NCBI GenBank assembly: GCA_024752435.1
Contig: CP103030.1
Coordinates: 124,001-188,000, forward strand
Reading direction: 5' to 3'
Length of the DNA: 64,000 bases
Source: Allantophomopsis cytisporea
Lineage: Eukaryota > Ascomycota > Leotiomycetes > Phacidiales > Phacidiaceae
Each line of letters starts with the position of its first letter. Within the stretch, counting starts at the first letter, position 1. The position numbers were made by a program, and so were the translations under genes. The notes beneath the pieces are model-generated. The model did no database searches. It was not told the origin of the DNA and saw only the letters and a list, made by a program, of their open reading frames with translations. This document shows positions 37,767 through 49,410 of the stretch, one piece after another.

Positions 37767-38670
37767 CTAGAAATTTGTTTGCAATCTAGCAGCGACGACT
37801 TGAGGATGAACACTGCTGATTATGTATGCTTTGAGAGGGTCATTGCTTGGCGAATTAGCCGGGTTCTTTCTGGCTGAAGAAGACAGATTTCCGGCATTGT
37901 TTCGAGGGGATGATCGCTGACATGGATGGTAATTGCTTGCTCCTGAATTAAGCTTGGAGAAGGAAATGGGGGATGCGGGCGTCGGCACGTCGAAAGTGGT
38001 CCAGTCGAGGGATTGATTTGGTGCTTGACCGGTTGTTTCTGTACCGGCTGAATGCATCGGTGACTGCTATGTCCCGTCAGCGCTTATGGTGCCGCTTTGC
38101 TTGTGTTTCCTTCTGGTGCTTCTGCATGGCACTCGTATTCTCACGTCTGTGTGCCTGACTAGAGCATGCCAAGCGATACCGCCGATGTGCGTGAAGCTTA
38201 TGATAACGTCGAGAGTGATGTATTGTTTGACATCTGCTTTCTCTTGTAAAGATATACTTGAAGGCGTATGAATGTTTACAGTTACATCTGCCAGATCATG
38301 TCAGTATCATCCATCACAGAGAAACATGATCGGGGTAGCTTACATACCCTGTTAGCTTTGCCGTAGGAACGGAAACGACTGGGCTCAACCCCAAGGTGCC
38401 TCTGTATACAGCGTTGCGATAGGTAGACCAGATGGTGACCGTGCCCCACGACGGTGTTTGATCGACACTACCACGCCATGTTTCGTCTCTAAATTGCTTG
38501 TGCTGTTCAATATTCCTGATGCGACTCTTTTGGAGCCCTTCTGAACCATATCAGCCGTTTCCGTGCGCTTCCTCCCAGTCTCTGACAGCATCTGAGGGGA
38601 TGGCGGCTTCATATTGATACAACCTGAACATGTTTCCGCTGCATTACCGTGTAATGTGTGCATCATTTGG
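37767..38670 (-). pseudogene. coding-like remnant or badly resolved gene
   Basis: Two minus-strand stretches look like protein. The distal one contains SWGTVTIWSTYRNAVYRGTL and LSPVVSVPTAKLTG and is followed by a GTATGT donor at about 38346. The proximal one includes DVKQYITLDVIISFTHIGG near 38200 and the frame ending at 37767 (DWTTFDVPTPASPISFSKLN). Stops (a TGA at about 38550 and a TAG at about 38067) interrupt the simplest readings, and I could not place introns that remove all of them. Family not recognised. Confidence 0.33.
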
Positions 38671-40249
38671 TCGGGACTTTACAAGTCGGCATGTTCCATG
38701 GAGATTCCATCATTGATCGTAGAGGGAGGCTGCTGAATCATCTTATTTATTTGTATATACAGTACTCCGTCTCATATGCGTGATTTGAAGCCTATAAGTG
38801 AGGGACAGTAAGGTTGATGTCCTCTCCAAATGCGTGGTGGTGAGCTATCCAGATTTGAATCGTTGGTGGAGATAATGGAAGGGCTCTCTCATGGAAGGGC
38901 TCTCTAGTGGAGGTAGGGATGCGCCCACGCCCTACGCAGCTACTTTACCGCTAAGGAAGGTCCCCTTCATTCACAAACAACCTCCAATGACTGCATTCAT
39001 AACAATAACGCCATCTCATCTTCGAATGTCTATCCTACTATCATACCGCACATCCTAATCCTACCAGACCTTACCCCGAATACTATTTATCCGGATAGGA
39101 ACTGGATGGAAGGGGACGCATTGGATGCATTGGATGCATTGGATGCATTGGACGAGATGAGAGACAACATATCATAGCATATGTCTTGATACCCGCTGTT
39201 CATCACATTCTGTTCCACATCCATCTACTTGTTCGCTGGACGAATCGATCGACCCTCCTCTTAATGTTGTTTACCCCTGTTTTACCTGAACATGGACAGT
39301 CCAGTACATACATACATACAACTCAACATGGATTATCCAGATCCAGTCAGAATGAGACCGAAAAGACATATAGCCCTCCCATCAAGTTCTCTCAGGAGTT
39401 GATAGGCAGAATCTCGAGCCGGTTGTGGTGGTTGCAAAGCAGGAGTAACAACACCATCTCCAGAATATGGCCAGGGGGTCATATGATGATAACTCCAACT
39501 CTCACTCTCACCGAATCATAAATACTGAGTAGGATGAAGGATGAATCGACAGAATATCATTTATCATCAGAGATTTACAATCACAAAGTTGAGTAGCAAG
39601 TATCTACTTACCTCCCGAGGCTTCTCATAACGAGGACATGGCAGGCACCTTGATGAGATATGTCCGGATATGTTCAAAAGCATCTCATGAAACTCGAAGC
39701 TCCCCTTCCCAATACCCCCAAGATCCATATTCATCATCACTCATTCCACCAATGTAATGACTGCGACTATACCTCGTTGATTCCTTGCTCCACATTACCT
39801 TATTACTTCCTGCTACGATACTACTACAATTGCGACTTCTACTGCTTCGAAAGGAGTCAGAGTGCTACGTACATCTCGAACATTTTCATTCATCAGTGCT
39901 CTCCCATCGACTTCTTCATAACTTCATGCCCTCCCTTCCCCTCCAAAACACCCCTCTCATTGCCACCTCTGTTTGAATCCCTCCTCGGCTTTCACTCCTT
40001 CATAAATCCAAACGAAACCAACAGAGAAACACTCCTCCGCTCAGCTCAGCTATAAGCCAATTCCCCTCCCATTCAACCTCAAACGGGGCTATCTGTCTGC
40101 GAACCTGCAGTGCGTGCTGAATGAACATTGGTGTGGACACTCGTCCGGGGGTGGATCGCTTCGCCCTTCATTGAGCAGCACATTAACCACGGGGACTCCC
40201 TGTTACTTAAAGTGCAACTGACAATACGTAAGGTAGTCGAGCCAACACT
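38671..40249. other. intergenic region
   Basis: Upstream of the acyltransferase gene, with a TGCATTGGA repeat at about 39118-39155. The plus-strand frames at 39186-39521 and 39660-40055 have biased composition and no motif. They are probably leader or non-coding DNA. Confidence 0.55.
39116..39156. repeat. TGCATTGGA nonamer repeat
   Basis: Four to five direct copies of TGCATTGGA in non-coding sequence. Confidence 0.9.
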
Positions 40250-41752
40250 ATGGCCACTTACACTCTTCTACCAAATGATTCCGATCCCGACTCTCCATCT
40301 TCCTCTGATTCTTTTGTCATTACCAGAGAAAGATCATTCTCCATGTCGTCGTCGCTGTCGCGGAGCCTTCAGCGCTTCGGCTTCGCGCTCTTACCTAGCT
40401 TCGTCCAGACTTACCTACGCCCTCGCACCGCCCGTCCTCGAAAATTATACCCGACGTCCTACCTCGATGGCCTTCGTGGTGTAGCTTCACTCATTGTCTT
40501 TATTTGCCATTACACCGAAGCCAATGTCCCATGGTACATTTCATCGTATGGCCTCAATGATGATGGTGTCGAGTCGGCACCAATTCAGCTTCCTTTCCTG
40601 CGAATTATATACTCGGGTCGTCCTATGGTGCACATCTTCTTCGTTATTTCTGGCTATGCCCTCAGTTACAAGCCATTGAGACTCCTACGCCAACATTCAT
40701 GGGAGGAGCTACATACCACTCTCACCTCGTCCGTCTTTCGTCGAGCTTTCCGATTGTTCGTACCAACCACATTATCAACTTTCGTCATCATGCTCTTCGT
40801 CTATTATGGTGTAATTGGTGAGGGACGAGAAACATTCAATGAGCAATTCTGGGACTGGACAACTGCAGTTTGGGTTATCGGCAACGCATGGTTTTGGGAT
40901 ACTATGCAGCGACCCGCATATGACGTTCATCTCTGGACTATTCCAATTGAGATGTCACACAGCATGCTTCTATTCCTTACAATTCTCGGGCTATCAAGAT
41001 CTCGAACTGGTGTGCGTTTGGGAATGTTGATTGTCATCATGTGGTATTCCATCCGCATGGGACGCTGGGCGGCAGTGGAATTTTTGTACGGCATGTTCAT
41101 CGCTGAAGTCGGCCTGATTCAGGATGCACGCGCGGCGGCATCAAAATCAAAGGAGCACAACGAAGGTTCCTCGCCAATTCTGCCGACCAAGAACCTTTCT
41201 CACGCACCATCAATTGATGCCTGGAGCACTGTGAAAAATGTCTTCTGGCTTTCCAATTTCTTCTGTGGTATCTGGATTGGAGGGTGGCCAAATTGGGGTG
41301 TAGAAGAAACCCCCGGCTTTGCATATCTTGTTTCAATCACTCCATATCCATTCTGGCAAGATGATGATCAATATCTCTCTTACTTCTGGTACGCCATTGC
41401 GGCTGCGCAGATAGTTACTGCCTGCCAGCAACTCGACTGCCTCCGTCGACTTTTTACGACTCCTCTCGCTCAGTATCTGGGAAATCTTTCTTATGCGCTA
41501 TATCTCGTTCATGGTCTCATAGAAGATATTCTCAAGGTCAAACTGATTCCAATCCTCGCGGATACCATTGGAAACGATACGATGATCAGTAGATTCACGT
41601 TCTGGTTGGTGGGGCTGATTCTTTTCTTGATCCCAGTCGTCTGGGCTGCAGATTTATTCTGGAGATATGTTGATCGCGGTGTTGTGGACATGGCGAAGTG
41701 GCTTGAGGTCAAGTGTAGTATACAAGAAGAGGAGAAGCATGTTTTGCGATGA
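40250..41752 (+). CDS. membrane acyltransferase (acyltransferase-3 family)
   Basis: A single 1503-bp frame of 500 residues without introns. After a disordered Ser-rich N-terminus of about 60 residues come the family marks: SYLDGLRGVASLIVFICHYT (residues about 68-88, with the His of the helix 1 motif), GRPMVHIFFVISGYALSYKP (about 124-143) and HLWTIPIEMSHSMLLFL. About ten hydrophobic helices follow and the C-terminus is charged and cytosolic. Enzymes of this family move acyl groups, often acetyl, from CoA to sugars or lipids at a membrane. The fungal branch has no settled substrate, so I do not name one. The ATG chosen is the first in frame; a start inside the Ser-rich region would leave the domain complete. 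Confidence 0.9.
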   Translation: MATYTLLPNDSDPDSPSSSDSFVITRERSFSMSSSLSRSLQRFGFALLPSFVQTYLRPRTARPRKLYPTSYLDGLRGVASLIVFICHYTEANVPWYISSYGLNDDGVESAPIQLPFLRIIYSGRPMVHIFFVISGYALSYKPLRLLRQHSWEELHTTLTSSVFRRAFRLFVPTTLSTFVIMLFVYYGVIGEGRETFNEQFWDWTTAVWVIGNAWFWDTMQRPAYDVHLWTIPIEMSHSMLLFLTILGLSRSRTGVRLGMLIVIMWYSIRMGRWAAVEFLYGMFIAEVGLIQDARAAASKSKEHNEGSSPILPTKNLSHAPSIDAWSTVKNVFWLSNFFCGIWIGGWPNWGVEETPGFAYLVSITPYPFWQDDDQYLSYFWYAIAAAQIVTACQQLDCLRRLFTTPLAQYLGNLSYALYLVHGLIEDILKVKLIPILADTIGNDTMISRFTFWLVGLILFLIPVVWAADLFWRYVDRGVVDMAKWLEVKCSIQEEEKHVLR

Positions 41753-43161
41753 GTGGCTACCTTTAGCTACCAATTGAGGTTTTGTGGCGGATTCATTGGG
41801 AGGCGTTGGGGAATATTTGCTTATATATGTATATCCTTTTTTTACACACTTCAGGCGAGTTTGGGGGGATTTTCTGGGACACAGATGGAGTTGCTTTCGC
41901 TGAGATTGTTGTATGATTGTGAGAGATACTTGTGGTAGATTGAAAATATAGAATCCGCCAAATCAATTATAAATTTGATTAAATTCTGATTTTGGCCATG
42001 TGACAAAGCTGATTTCTGTTCATCTAGTACAGACGTGATTCAAGAAATTCCGTTATACTACACGATCGTATGTTTCTGAGCCCTTTATTCATAGTCTGTT
42101 TTATATCAACAGAAAGTACTCCTCAGGATGAAAATGGGAATGTCACGATGCTGTTGTAGATCAGCAATATTTTACAGGCGAGGCAACTTGATATCCCAAC
42201 ATATTCAAGCCCTCGAAATAATACACGCGCGAACAAAATTGGATATCTAGATACAAAGTTGTCCCACACACCAAGTGATCGAAATCAGCACACAAGATTA
42301 CCTATTCAACTAAGCACGGCGTTCCCGCACGACATCCCCGGCAAAATCGCGCAAGGAAAACATGCCCAAAGCAACAATCCAACTTCCTCATCCGGAAAGC
42401 AGTTCACCAACTCCGCAACTCGCCACTCGGACAAGGGAAATTTTTTAAGCATGCTGTGCTTGGCTGGGCCGGGCTGACTCGTGGCACCTTCGAGTGGGGA
42501 ATTCCATCGTGGGGGTTTATGGGTCTGGAGATAAACGTGCGTTTGGGCGAAGCTTGTTTCTTTGGATCCTGGTCGGTTGCTGCTGCGCGACCTTCTTGAT
42601 GGGTTGGGATGATTTGCGTTCGTGTCGTGTTGCATGGGCTGTGATTCTTTCGTCTCGTCTTGGCTTGATGAGTGACTGCGTCGGATGCCCTCGTTCCGAT
42701 CTTCTGCAGAGGGTTTTTTACACTTGGCTTCTGGTGTTTGCTGCTGTGGCTGTTGGATTTCGGTTTATGATATGATACTGCTATGCTCGTATTTGTGAAT
42801 TATGAAGATATGATGATCGAAGACTTTGGGTATGCCATTCGTGTGTAAGCCTCGTATATCACTGATTCTTAGTTGATTACGTGCCATCGAGAAGAAATGA
42901 CGAAGTAGAGTATTGGTGCAATACCAGTGTGTCTGCAGATGCCGCCAATACCAAATATCACTTCACCAGAGTATGAGTATGAAAATGATAACTTTCCACT
43001 TTCACTTTATTACCGAATTAGGCATGCAGCACACCACTATGTAGTATCAGATAACTGTAGAATAGAATCCTGCTTCCTTTCTCCTTCATTCAATTCGGTA
43101 CACAGTCTACTGCCCACAAAGTAACATAGTGAGTACTTATCTCGGTAATATTATATGTACT
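41753..43161. other. intergenic region
   Basis: 3' side of the acyltransferase and 3' side of the kinase. Most of it shows nothing. A minus-strand frame at 42306-42635 has a hydrophobic, Cys-bearing end but no partner exon, so I leave it uncalled. The part at 42950-43140 resembles sequence near 53.1 kb (listed separately). Confidence 0.5.
42950..43140 (+). repeat. diverged direct repeat, copy A (kinase 3' flank)
   Basis: Shares a series of matching words with 53080-53235, including GTAGTATCAGA, TAGAATCCTGCT and TTTCGGTA/TTCGGTA, in the same order and spacing. Identity looks to be roughly 70-75 percent by eye. It lies just beyond the 3' end of the kinase gene. Confidence 0.6.
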
Positions 43162-44556
43162 TCACTTGATACACTCTCGGTCTTTTCCCTCGCCAGAGCT
43201 CGCCAATATACTTTGAATCCAAGGATCCTGCACCAACTCTGCTGTGGTTGCCCTATCTTCTGGTCTCCACTACAACATACGCCTTACAAATTTGAGAAAT
43301 GACGTTTTCTCTTCTCCTTCAAGGCTTTTCATTTCGTCTTCTAAAGACGTCAAGGCGATCTCCAAGTCTACCTTGAACTTCCTAGACACATCAAAGAAGT
43401 TGTGCGACCATGACCCTCGCTCTAGCATATCTCTTGGAGGAGGGCCAAAAAGCGCTATCATACGAGCTATGTGAGTGGGAGTTGAATCATTTCGGCTTGG
43501 TAAACTATCTTTGAAGAGATGTTCTCCCCCGAGTACAGTCCAGCACTAATATTTATCAACTTTCTCTGAGCTTCAGGCTAATTGGGTAAAGAGGGGCTGT
43601 GACCTACCATTAACCCCAAACTCCAGATGTCAATCTTCTCATTCCAAGGAGTACGTAGCACTAGTTCAGTTGCACGGTAGAGATCAGGCATGGCTTCTCC
43701 AGTATAATCCTTCTTGCCAAAGACAGCATAACCGAAATCGCAGACAACGAAATCGCTGAAGTCGTCTGGAACCTCTATGCCCCGTGATGCATAAATGATA
43801 CGATCGCCGTCGATCCTACGAAGACTTGGCTCGGACCATTCTTCTTCCTCGAATTCTTTCAGTGTTTCCTTGTTGGGGATTGACATCATGATGTTTTCCT
43901 CTTGAATATCTAAATCAAGAATCAGAATTAACCTCTATAACACTACATAAACTGATATCGTACCTGTATGGACGATTTTGGCTTGGGAGTGTAAATAGTC
44001 AAGAGCAAATAGTACATGATAGATGATAGGCTTCAAGAGATCGGGCGTTAGCTTTTCGCCATCAATGAGCTCTCTGAGCTGCTTTAAAGTCACCCCAAGG
44101 GCATCATGAATAAGACAAACATGTGGGCCCTTTTCGCCCGGCAACTCGAAGCTGTCCCGTAGCATTCTCGTGAGCTTGGCACCATCATGATTAGATTTAA
44201 TAGTCTTAAGATGTTTGAAGACTTTTTCCTCGTTTTTGGCCTGTGTATTACCACTTATGAAGACCTTCAAAGTTACGTATTCATGCTTCCTGATCGTGTC
44301 AGTCACGATACACCCTGAAAAAGGGAACAATTCACACTAGATCCCTGCATAACCACACTGTAGATACAGAGCCGAAACCAAGCTTCCCAATCACCTGGTA
44401 CTTTCCTTCGAAGACTTCGCCAATGCGTACAGGATAATACTCTTCAGGCTTATACCACGACCATGTTTCTTCCTCTAGACGATACTCGTTTCCTAAGACC
44501 TCAAAGCCGATTCTCGGAGCATCACGTGGAGGCGATGGTAGCCTTCGAGTCAACAT
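43162..44556 (-). CDS. SRPK-like protein kinase with in-frame TAG in subdomain XI
   Basis: Four exons: 44336-44556, 43964-44289, 43608-43909 and 43270-43545 to the TAG, or to 43162 if the TAG is read through. The product is 374 residues to the TAG or 410 with readthrough. Every catalytic landmark is present: the Gly loop GKLGFGSVSTVW (57-68), the ATP lysine K82 in VTLKVF, HTDIQEEN with the catalytic Asp D183 and N188, DFG at 240-242, and DIWSLG. HTDIQ in place of HRDLK is typical of the SRPK-related kinases expanded in filamentous fungi. The TAG (43270-43272) falls in the conserved subdomain XI block, between FVRRML and WRPEDRATTAELVQDPWI, where relatives have an uninterrupted sequence. The next stop is a TGA at 43162-43164. 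Splices, codon phase and downstream frame are otherwise intact. Confidence 0.85.
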
Positions 44557-46660
44557 GGCTATGGAAATAAATCTTGGGGGGTTCGGAATTTATCAGTATC
44601 AAAGAACACTTGGGTAGTCGCCAAAGATTGGGAAATAATGATGTATTTTCAGTACGTTGCTATCATTCAGTAGTTCTCTTTGGAAAGAAAAGCTACAGAG
44701 TGAGAAACTGGTAAATACGCATGAGTGTTTGGTTGTGTTGCCTGAGGCCTTAATATGGCGACGTTCTGTCAATTGTCTACAAATTTTTAGACTACTTTCA
44801 TCAATTCAAAACATAAAGCAGAACTTTCGTTTCTAGATTGCACTCTAATTTTTCACTCTACTTCCCTGCCTATCATTAACCTTCACAGGATGCCTGGCCT
44901 AGTAATCCTCAATACTACGGATACCCTTCCTTCGAATTTCAAAGATCTCCCCAAGATGCAAAGGATAAATTTCTCAAGGAACATAGCCTTCCTTCAAAGC
45001 CCACCATGTCTCTTGACGATTTCTATCACCAAGCAGTCAAGATGACGCACGTCTTCAAGGTAATTAGTCTCTTTGTCAGACATATCTCTGGCAAAGTGAT
45101 ATCGGGCGACGTAGCAAATCTGGCCAAAATGTTCATTGGCATATTCAATAATGGAATTTGGGGTTGACTCAAAAGATCTACGTTGATTGCAAATACTTGA
45201 TGGAGAATGGCAAGTACAGCGAGTAAGGCGATCCGATGGAACCAGTGGACTTTCCAAACATTGAGACCACAAAGCCAGACATAGTACAGTATTCTGTAGC
45301 AGGGTTTTTCAAATACTAACAAGGACAGGAATTTTGGAAGTCTATCACAGAAGTGCTTCAAGTGTTTCTTAACACTTACCAAAGTCTCAACAAGATTAAC
45401 CCTATTCTCAAGACGTCGTCGCCGACAATTCGCACAGTTTCATTGATGCCGGGAACAATACAATGGGCATCAAAGATGATAAGGATTGAGAGGACGTATT
45501 GAAACCAAGCCCCGTGATCTCGAATATTGCATTGTTTCACTCTATTAGTGGATCAACAGATCTGGAAAAGGTGCCATTTCTTCCACTTGACCCTGTACGC
45601 ACTTCCAACACGCTCCCATGCAACGCCTCCCAACATTTATCCTCAAACCTGTTGGATCCTCTAACAAAACGTCTACATCAACTCCTCGTATTCCACTCAA
45701 GCCATTATGCAAAGAACATGAAAAGACATTCCGCGCAGTGGTCAAGACCACTGCCCTGATAAAATTCTTGAAGACAATCAAAGATGTGCTAGAAGAAATA
45801 TCCTTCACAAAAAGCACATTCTACAGAACAACAAAGGGAAATTGAAGACCAACTCTATATCCGAATGAAGTGATGACATGATATTCAATCATTCTGATAT
45901 TTTTCTCCCGAACCGATCATAGCTAGAGCCGAAAGGAGGAAGAGGAATAGAACATAATGTCCTCAAAGAGTGACAAGACTACCACTAGCGACTCCAGCTT
46001 TGGTAATAAATGAAATACAGAAGAATTGAATACCGGACCGAACCGCAGATGTGTTTTAAATTGTCTAGAAGCAGAATGGGTGATAAAGAAGATCAATCGA
46101 CACAACGATTGACCACGAGCAGCTATAAAGATAAACACTATATAAGCTTCGATTTTTGAGTAAATGGGGAGAACTTGTTGCGCTGAAGAATTCAGTGATT
46201 TTTGACGAGAGAAAGTACGATGAGACTTTTTAAAATCTGAAGCCAGATGAAAATCACCAGCAATATCACCGCTACCAACAACAGAGCCTACAGTCAGCAT
46301 CCTTGAGGTCAATTTGAAGCCACCCTACCTCGTTGTACTTGGCTGGTTATATGCACGTGCTAAAATATTGCGTTCAAAGGCAAAAGAATGTGATCCCCTG
46401 CCATCTAGAGCTGAGCCGACAATGATGGCGACATGAAGTCGTCATCCTCGATTCATTTGGGCACAGCTATATGATCCATATGAGCGGACAGCTATTTTGG
46501 CCTCATCAACTGCATTTTCGCAAATAATATAATATTGTCAATGGTCTTGAGGTTTCAAACGTGTTTCAAATCCAAATAGTGGTTGCTTTCTTGAGCTTCC
46601 CCTTTCCTCCCTACTATAAGAGAGTGGATTCAAAAGCAAATTCATTCCCTCCACATATGA
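44557..46660. other. intergenic region with possible gene debris
   Basis: Upstream of the kinase and 3' of the HAD gene. On the plus strand 44890-45170 an open phase reads YYGYPSFEFQRSPQDAKDKF and ISGKVISGDVANLAKMFIG, and near 45700-45840 another reads TALIKFLKTIKDVLEEISF and stops at 45843-45845. They cannot be joined without crossing stops. Minus-strand frames at 44994-45382 and 45923-46312 are not convincing. I see no other feature. Confidence 0.4.
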
Positions 46661-47454
46661 TCATTCTTCATTCCCTGTGTAGTTGCCTATTTCTTCAATA
46701 GCCTCATCTACACCTTTCACTATCAGTGTTGGGCCCTCGACCTCACACAATCCACCAAGCCTATCATTCCATCCTCCAGAACCATGATGACCACCAGGTC
46801 TATCAATCCAGCACGCATTCAACCCTGCCTTTATGGCCCCTACAACATCAAATGGGTTCCCACTGACTAGCCAAAGATTACCTTCGTTTCCTTTCATTCC
46901 TGTTCTCTCGGCCAAATACCCATAGACTTTAGGAGACGGTTTAAAAGCAGCTGCGGATTCAATCGTTACAAGCGACTTGAATATACAAGAGTGTGGAAAT
47001 AGTGAGGGAGAGTTGTGAACTGAGGAGGACACCATTTCCTGAGTACCATTGGAAAAAATGTACGCTTCCATGTTTGGATTGGATGAAAGAGCTTTGAGAG
47101 CTGGTACAACATCAGGGAAAGTGGTCAGAGAGTCGTAGGCTTTCATCAAGTCCTCAATATCTGGACCTGTAAGAGTACAAGAAGATTCTGCTAAGGCGTG
47201 ATTTAGAGACGCTTTGGTCACTTCTGAGAAGGGCGTATAGATTTCTTATGAAGTCAGTAAATAGTCATTTAATTGAAGTGAAAACTACCCATGCTATTCA
47301 GGCGCCATGTATACTCTAGTTGATACCGTCGCCACAAGGAGGAGATCGTTGCTGCTTTCTCTTTGCCAAAGTGTTTTTCGAGGGCAGCAGAAACGGATTC
47401 AGTCGAGAGGAGAGTGCCATACAAGTCAAAGGCTATAACAGTTTTTGCTGCCAT
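46661..47454 (-). CDS. HAD-superfamily hydrolase, 2-haloacid dehalogenase type
   Basis: Two exons: 47289-47454 and 46661-47244, giving 249 residues, the usual size. Motif I is FDLYGTL with the nucleophile D10. Motif II is the Ser in FSNGTQEM. Motif III is the lysine in AAFKPSPKVYGYL. Motif IV lies in LVSGNPFDVVGA, with GN-PFD in place of the more common SSN-WD-. This is the L-2-haloacid dehalogenase (HAD type II) pattern, in which water releases halide and inverts the carbon. Fungal members often act on other small acids or phosphates, so the natural substrate is open. It is cytosolic, without signal or membrane segment. It is divergent from the HNH gene with 231 bp between the starts. Confidence 0.92.
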
Positions 47455-47685
47455 GGTTGGTAATTATGATATTTATTAAAAATTTGTGAAATTCTCAGCA
47501 AGGTTCTGTTATGAAGAGGTGATAATTCTGGACTTCGGAGATATCGCACTCATGACCTCAAAGTCTGATGACATCGGCGGGGTAAATAGTGTGGGGAAGT
47601 CTAGACCCATGGAAGATATCTACGCTAATCGTTTCCAACGTCAACCTCATCGTCTGTTACTAATCAAGCCTTCAATTCACCACCA

Positions 47686-48495
47686 ATGATCGAAAATGCA
47701 GAACAATCGAATTTCGAGGTCTTTCGAGATTGCCTGGCGAATCCGTTGATCTCTCTCGCTGCTATCAAGCCCGCAAAGACAAATAGGAAGCGCACGGGAA
47801 CGGGGAGAAAAAACGCTATCAAACCAGTTGCAACCTTGCAGGAACCTGAAAATGATGCTGAAGAACTCTCGGATTTCATTGATGTATGGACCTCATCAGT
47901 AAATGTATTGAGCTAATTCGGACAGTACATAGCAAGTTCGGTTTTTATTGATTTACCTGCAGAGCTTCGCTCTCTTACGTACTCGACCTATGTTAACGAT
48001 TCCAATCTACAAGAAATATACTCTTTGCCATTGACGACGACCATAACCGCAGAAATACTCAACACACTCGATCCATCCACTGCTGAGACTCTCCATACAT
48101 ACTCTATCCTTCCTCCGTCTACTTCTCTGTCTGAATTCTTGACGCCGGTTCTGACAGCTTATTTCGCCACCCTCACGACTGCACCACCCCCTCCATCTGC
48201 CACTCGGGCACTCGCTACCGCATGCGAAATATGTGATAGAGATTGGGTCCCTCTGACGTATCACCATCTGATCCCGCGATTTGTGCATGCCAAGGTTTTG
48301 AAGAGAGGCTGGCATACTGAGGATAAATTAGACAGTGTGGCATGGCTATGCAGAGCTTGCCATAGTTTTGTGCACCGTGTAGCAGGTCATGAGGAACTGG
48401 CTCGGGAGTACTACACCGTGGAACTCCTATTAGAAAGAGATGACGTTCTTGCGTTCGCGAAATGGGTTGGTAAAGTGAGGTGGAAGTCGAGGTAG
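47686..48495 (+). CDS. HNH-type zinc-binding nuclease-domain protein
   Basis: Two exons: 47686-47883 and 47926-48495 (42-bp intron), giving 255 residues. The first half is a helical, basic region without recognised domain (RTGTGRKNAIKP at about 32-43). The C-terminal third has CEICDRDW (C166, C169), YHHLIPRFVHAK (H179, H180) and WLCRACHSFVH (C208, C211, H212, H216). Four cysteines and the central HH fit a treble-clef HNH fold with structural zinc. This fungal family is widespread but its targets are unknown, so nuclease activity is inferred. No transposon ends or intron-home features flank it, so it is not obviously a homing endonuclease. Confidence 0.85.
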
Positions 48496-48751
48496 GCAAG
48501 AATAATTAGTAGTAAAAAGGAAGACACGTTGTAGGATATAGCTAGAACTAAATCTTTTAACACAACATAGAGTATAAAGTCACTGTGTAGGGAAATATGG
48601 CGCAATTTTTCCTGATTGATTAAGTAATGAAGCCGCATAAAAATTAAATATATCATATCTAAGGTGTTATCTTCGAGATATTTGAAAGCTTTGAGGCTCC
48701 AAAAGGCCGGTGTTCAGAAATCTTGAATGCTAAATATCTCAATGGACTGAC
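48496..48751. other. intergenic region
   Basis: AT-rich 3' region of the HNH gene. Nothing seen. Confidence 0.6.
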
Positions 48752-48759
48752 TTGCTATT

Positions 48760-49410
48760 GATTTCAATGTTTACACAATTCTTTTACTGCATCTACTTTA
48801 CTCTATGGAAACTCTTGAGCGACTTAATCACTCAAATGCCACCACTCTTCTGGTGGCCTTCTTCCACGGCGTCTTATATATCGGCAGCGAATAATACTGC
48901 TTCTTTACTTTCATTCCATCAAGGAAGCTTCAGCTTTGAAGTCAGGCATGCTTTGATTCTACAAATTGTTACAACGTCTCTCATGAGCGTCCTATCCGGT
49001 CTTGTCATCCATCGAGTTGGACGGTACGGGGAGCTTATCTGGATAAGACCTGTCCTCCTCACTCTTGGAACTGGACTCTACATTTGCTTCAAATTTACCA
49101 CTTCCATTGGCGAGATAGTCGAATTTGAACTTGTTGCCCGGTGCTGGTAATGGCCTTCAATTCATGCCTCCGATGGTTGCGCTGCAAGCAATGTGCGCCC
49201 AAGAAGATGTTGGGACAGCGACATCTACTTTCATATTCAAACTTTCAAAACTGAGTCTCAAACAATCAACTCGTTCAAGTCAGGAATTTTAGAAAAACTT
49301 GCCTACAGAGTGGTTACAATTGCGAAATCTGCAAGTTACTTTATTACAAAGACTTTGGGTTCAACCGAGTTATCTACTCAACAGGAGAGCTTGGACTTAT
49401 ACAACCGATA
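48760..49410 (+). pseudogene. remnant of a DHA2-type MFS drug transporter
   Basis: The phase open at 48752-49150 contains MSVLSGLVIHRVGRYGELIW and LLTLGTGLYICF, which belong to the second half of multidrug MFS transporters (14-helix type). The frame ends early at ARCW, but one base further the next phase continues as GAGNGLQFMPPMVALQAMCA and then QEDVGTATSTFIFKL, the following conserved block. One extra C near 49139 therefore breaks the gene. Both the N-terminal half and the last helices are missing or unrecognisable. I infer a truncated, frameshifted pseudogene. Confidence 0.8.

Noticed and set aside
39660..40055. A 131-codon plus-strand frame before the acyltransferase
   Set aside because: Skewed to His, Ser, Pro and Tyr, with no motif; more likely leader or intergenic DNA.
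43268..43290. An 18-nt intron (GTAAGG...TTGTAG) that would remove the TAG in the kinase
   Set aside because: It starts with GT and ends with TAG and keeps the phase, but 18 nt is far below the minimum for splicing and it would delete the conserved VRRML.
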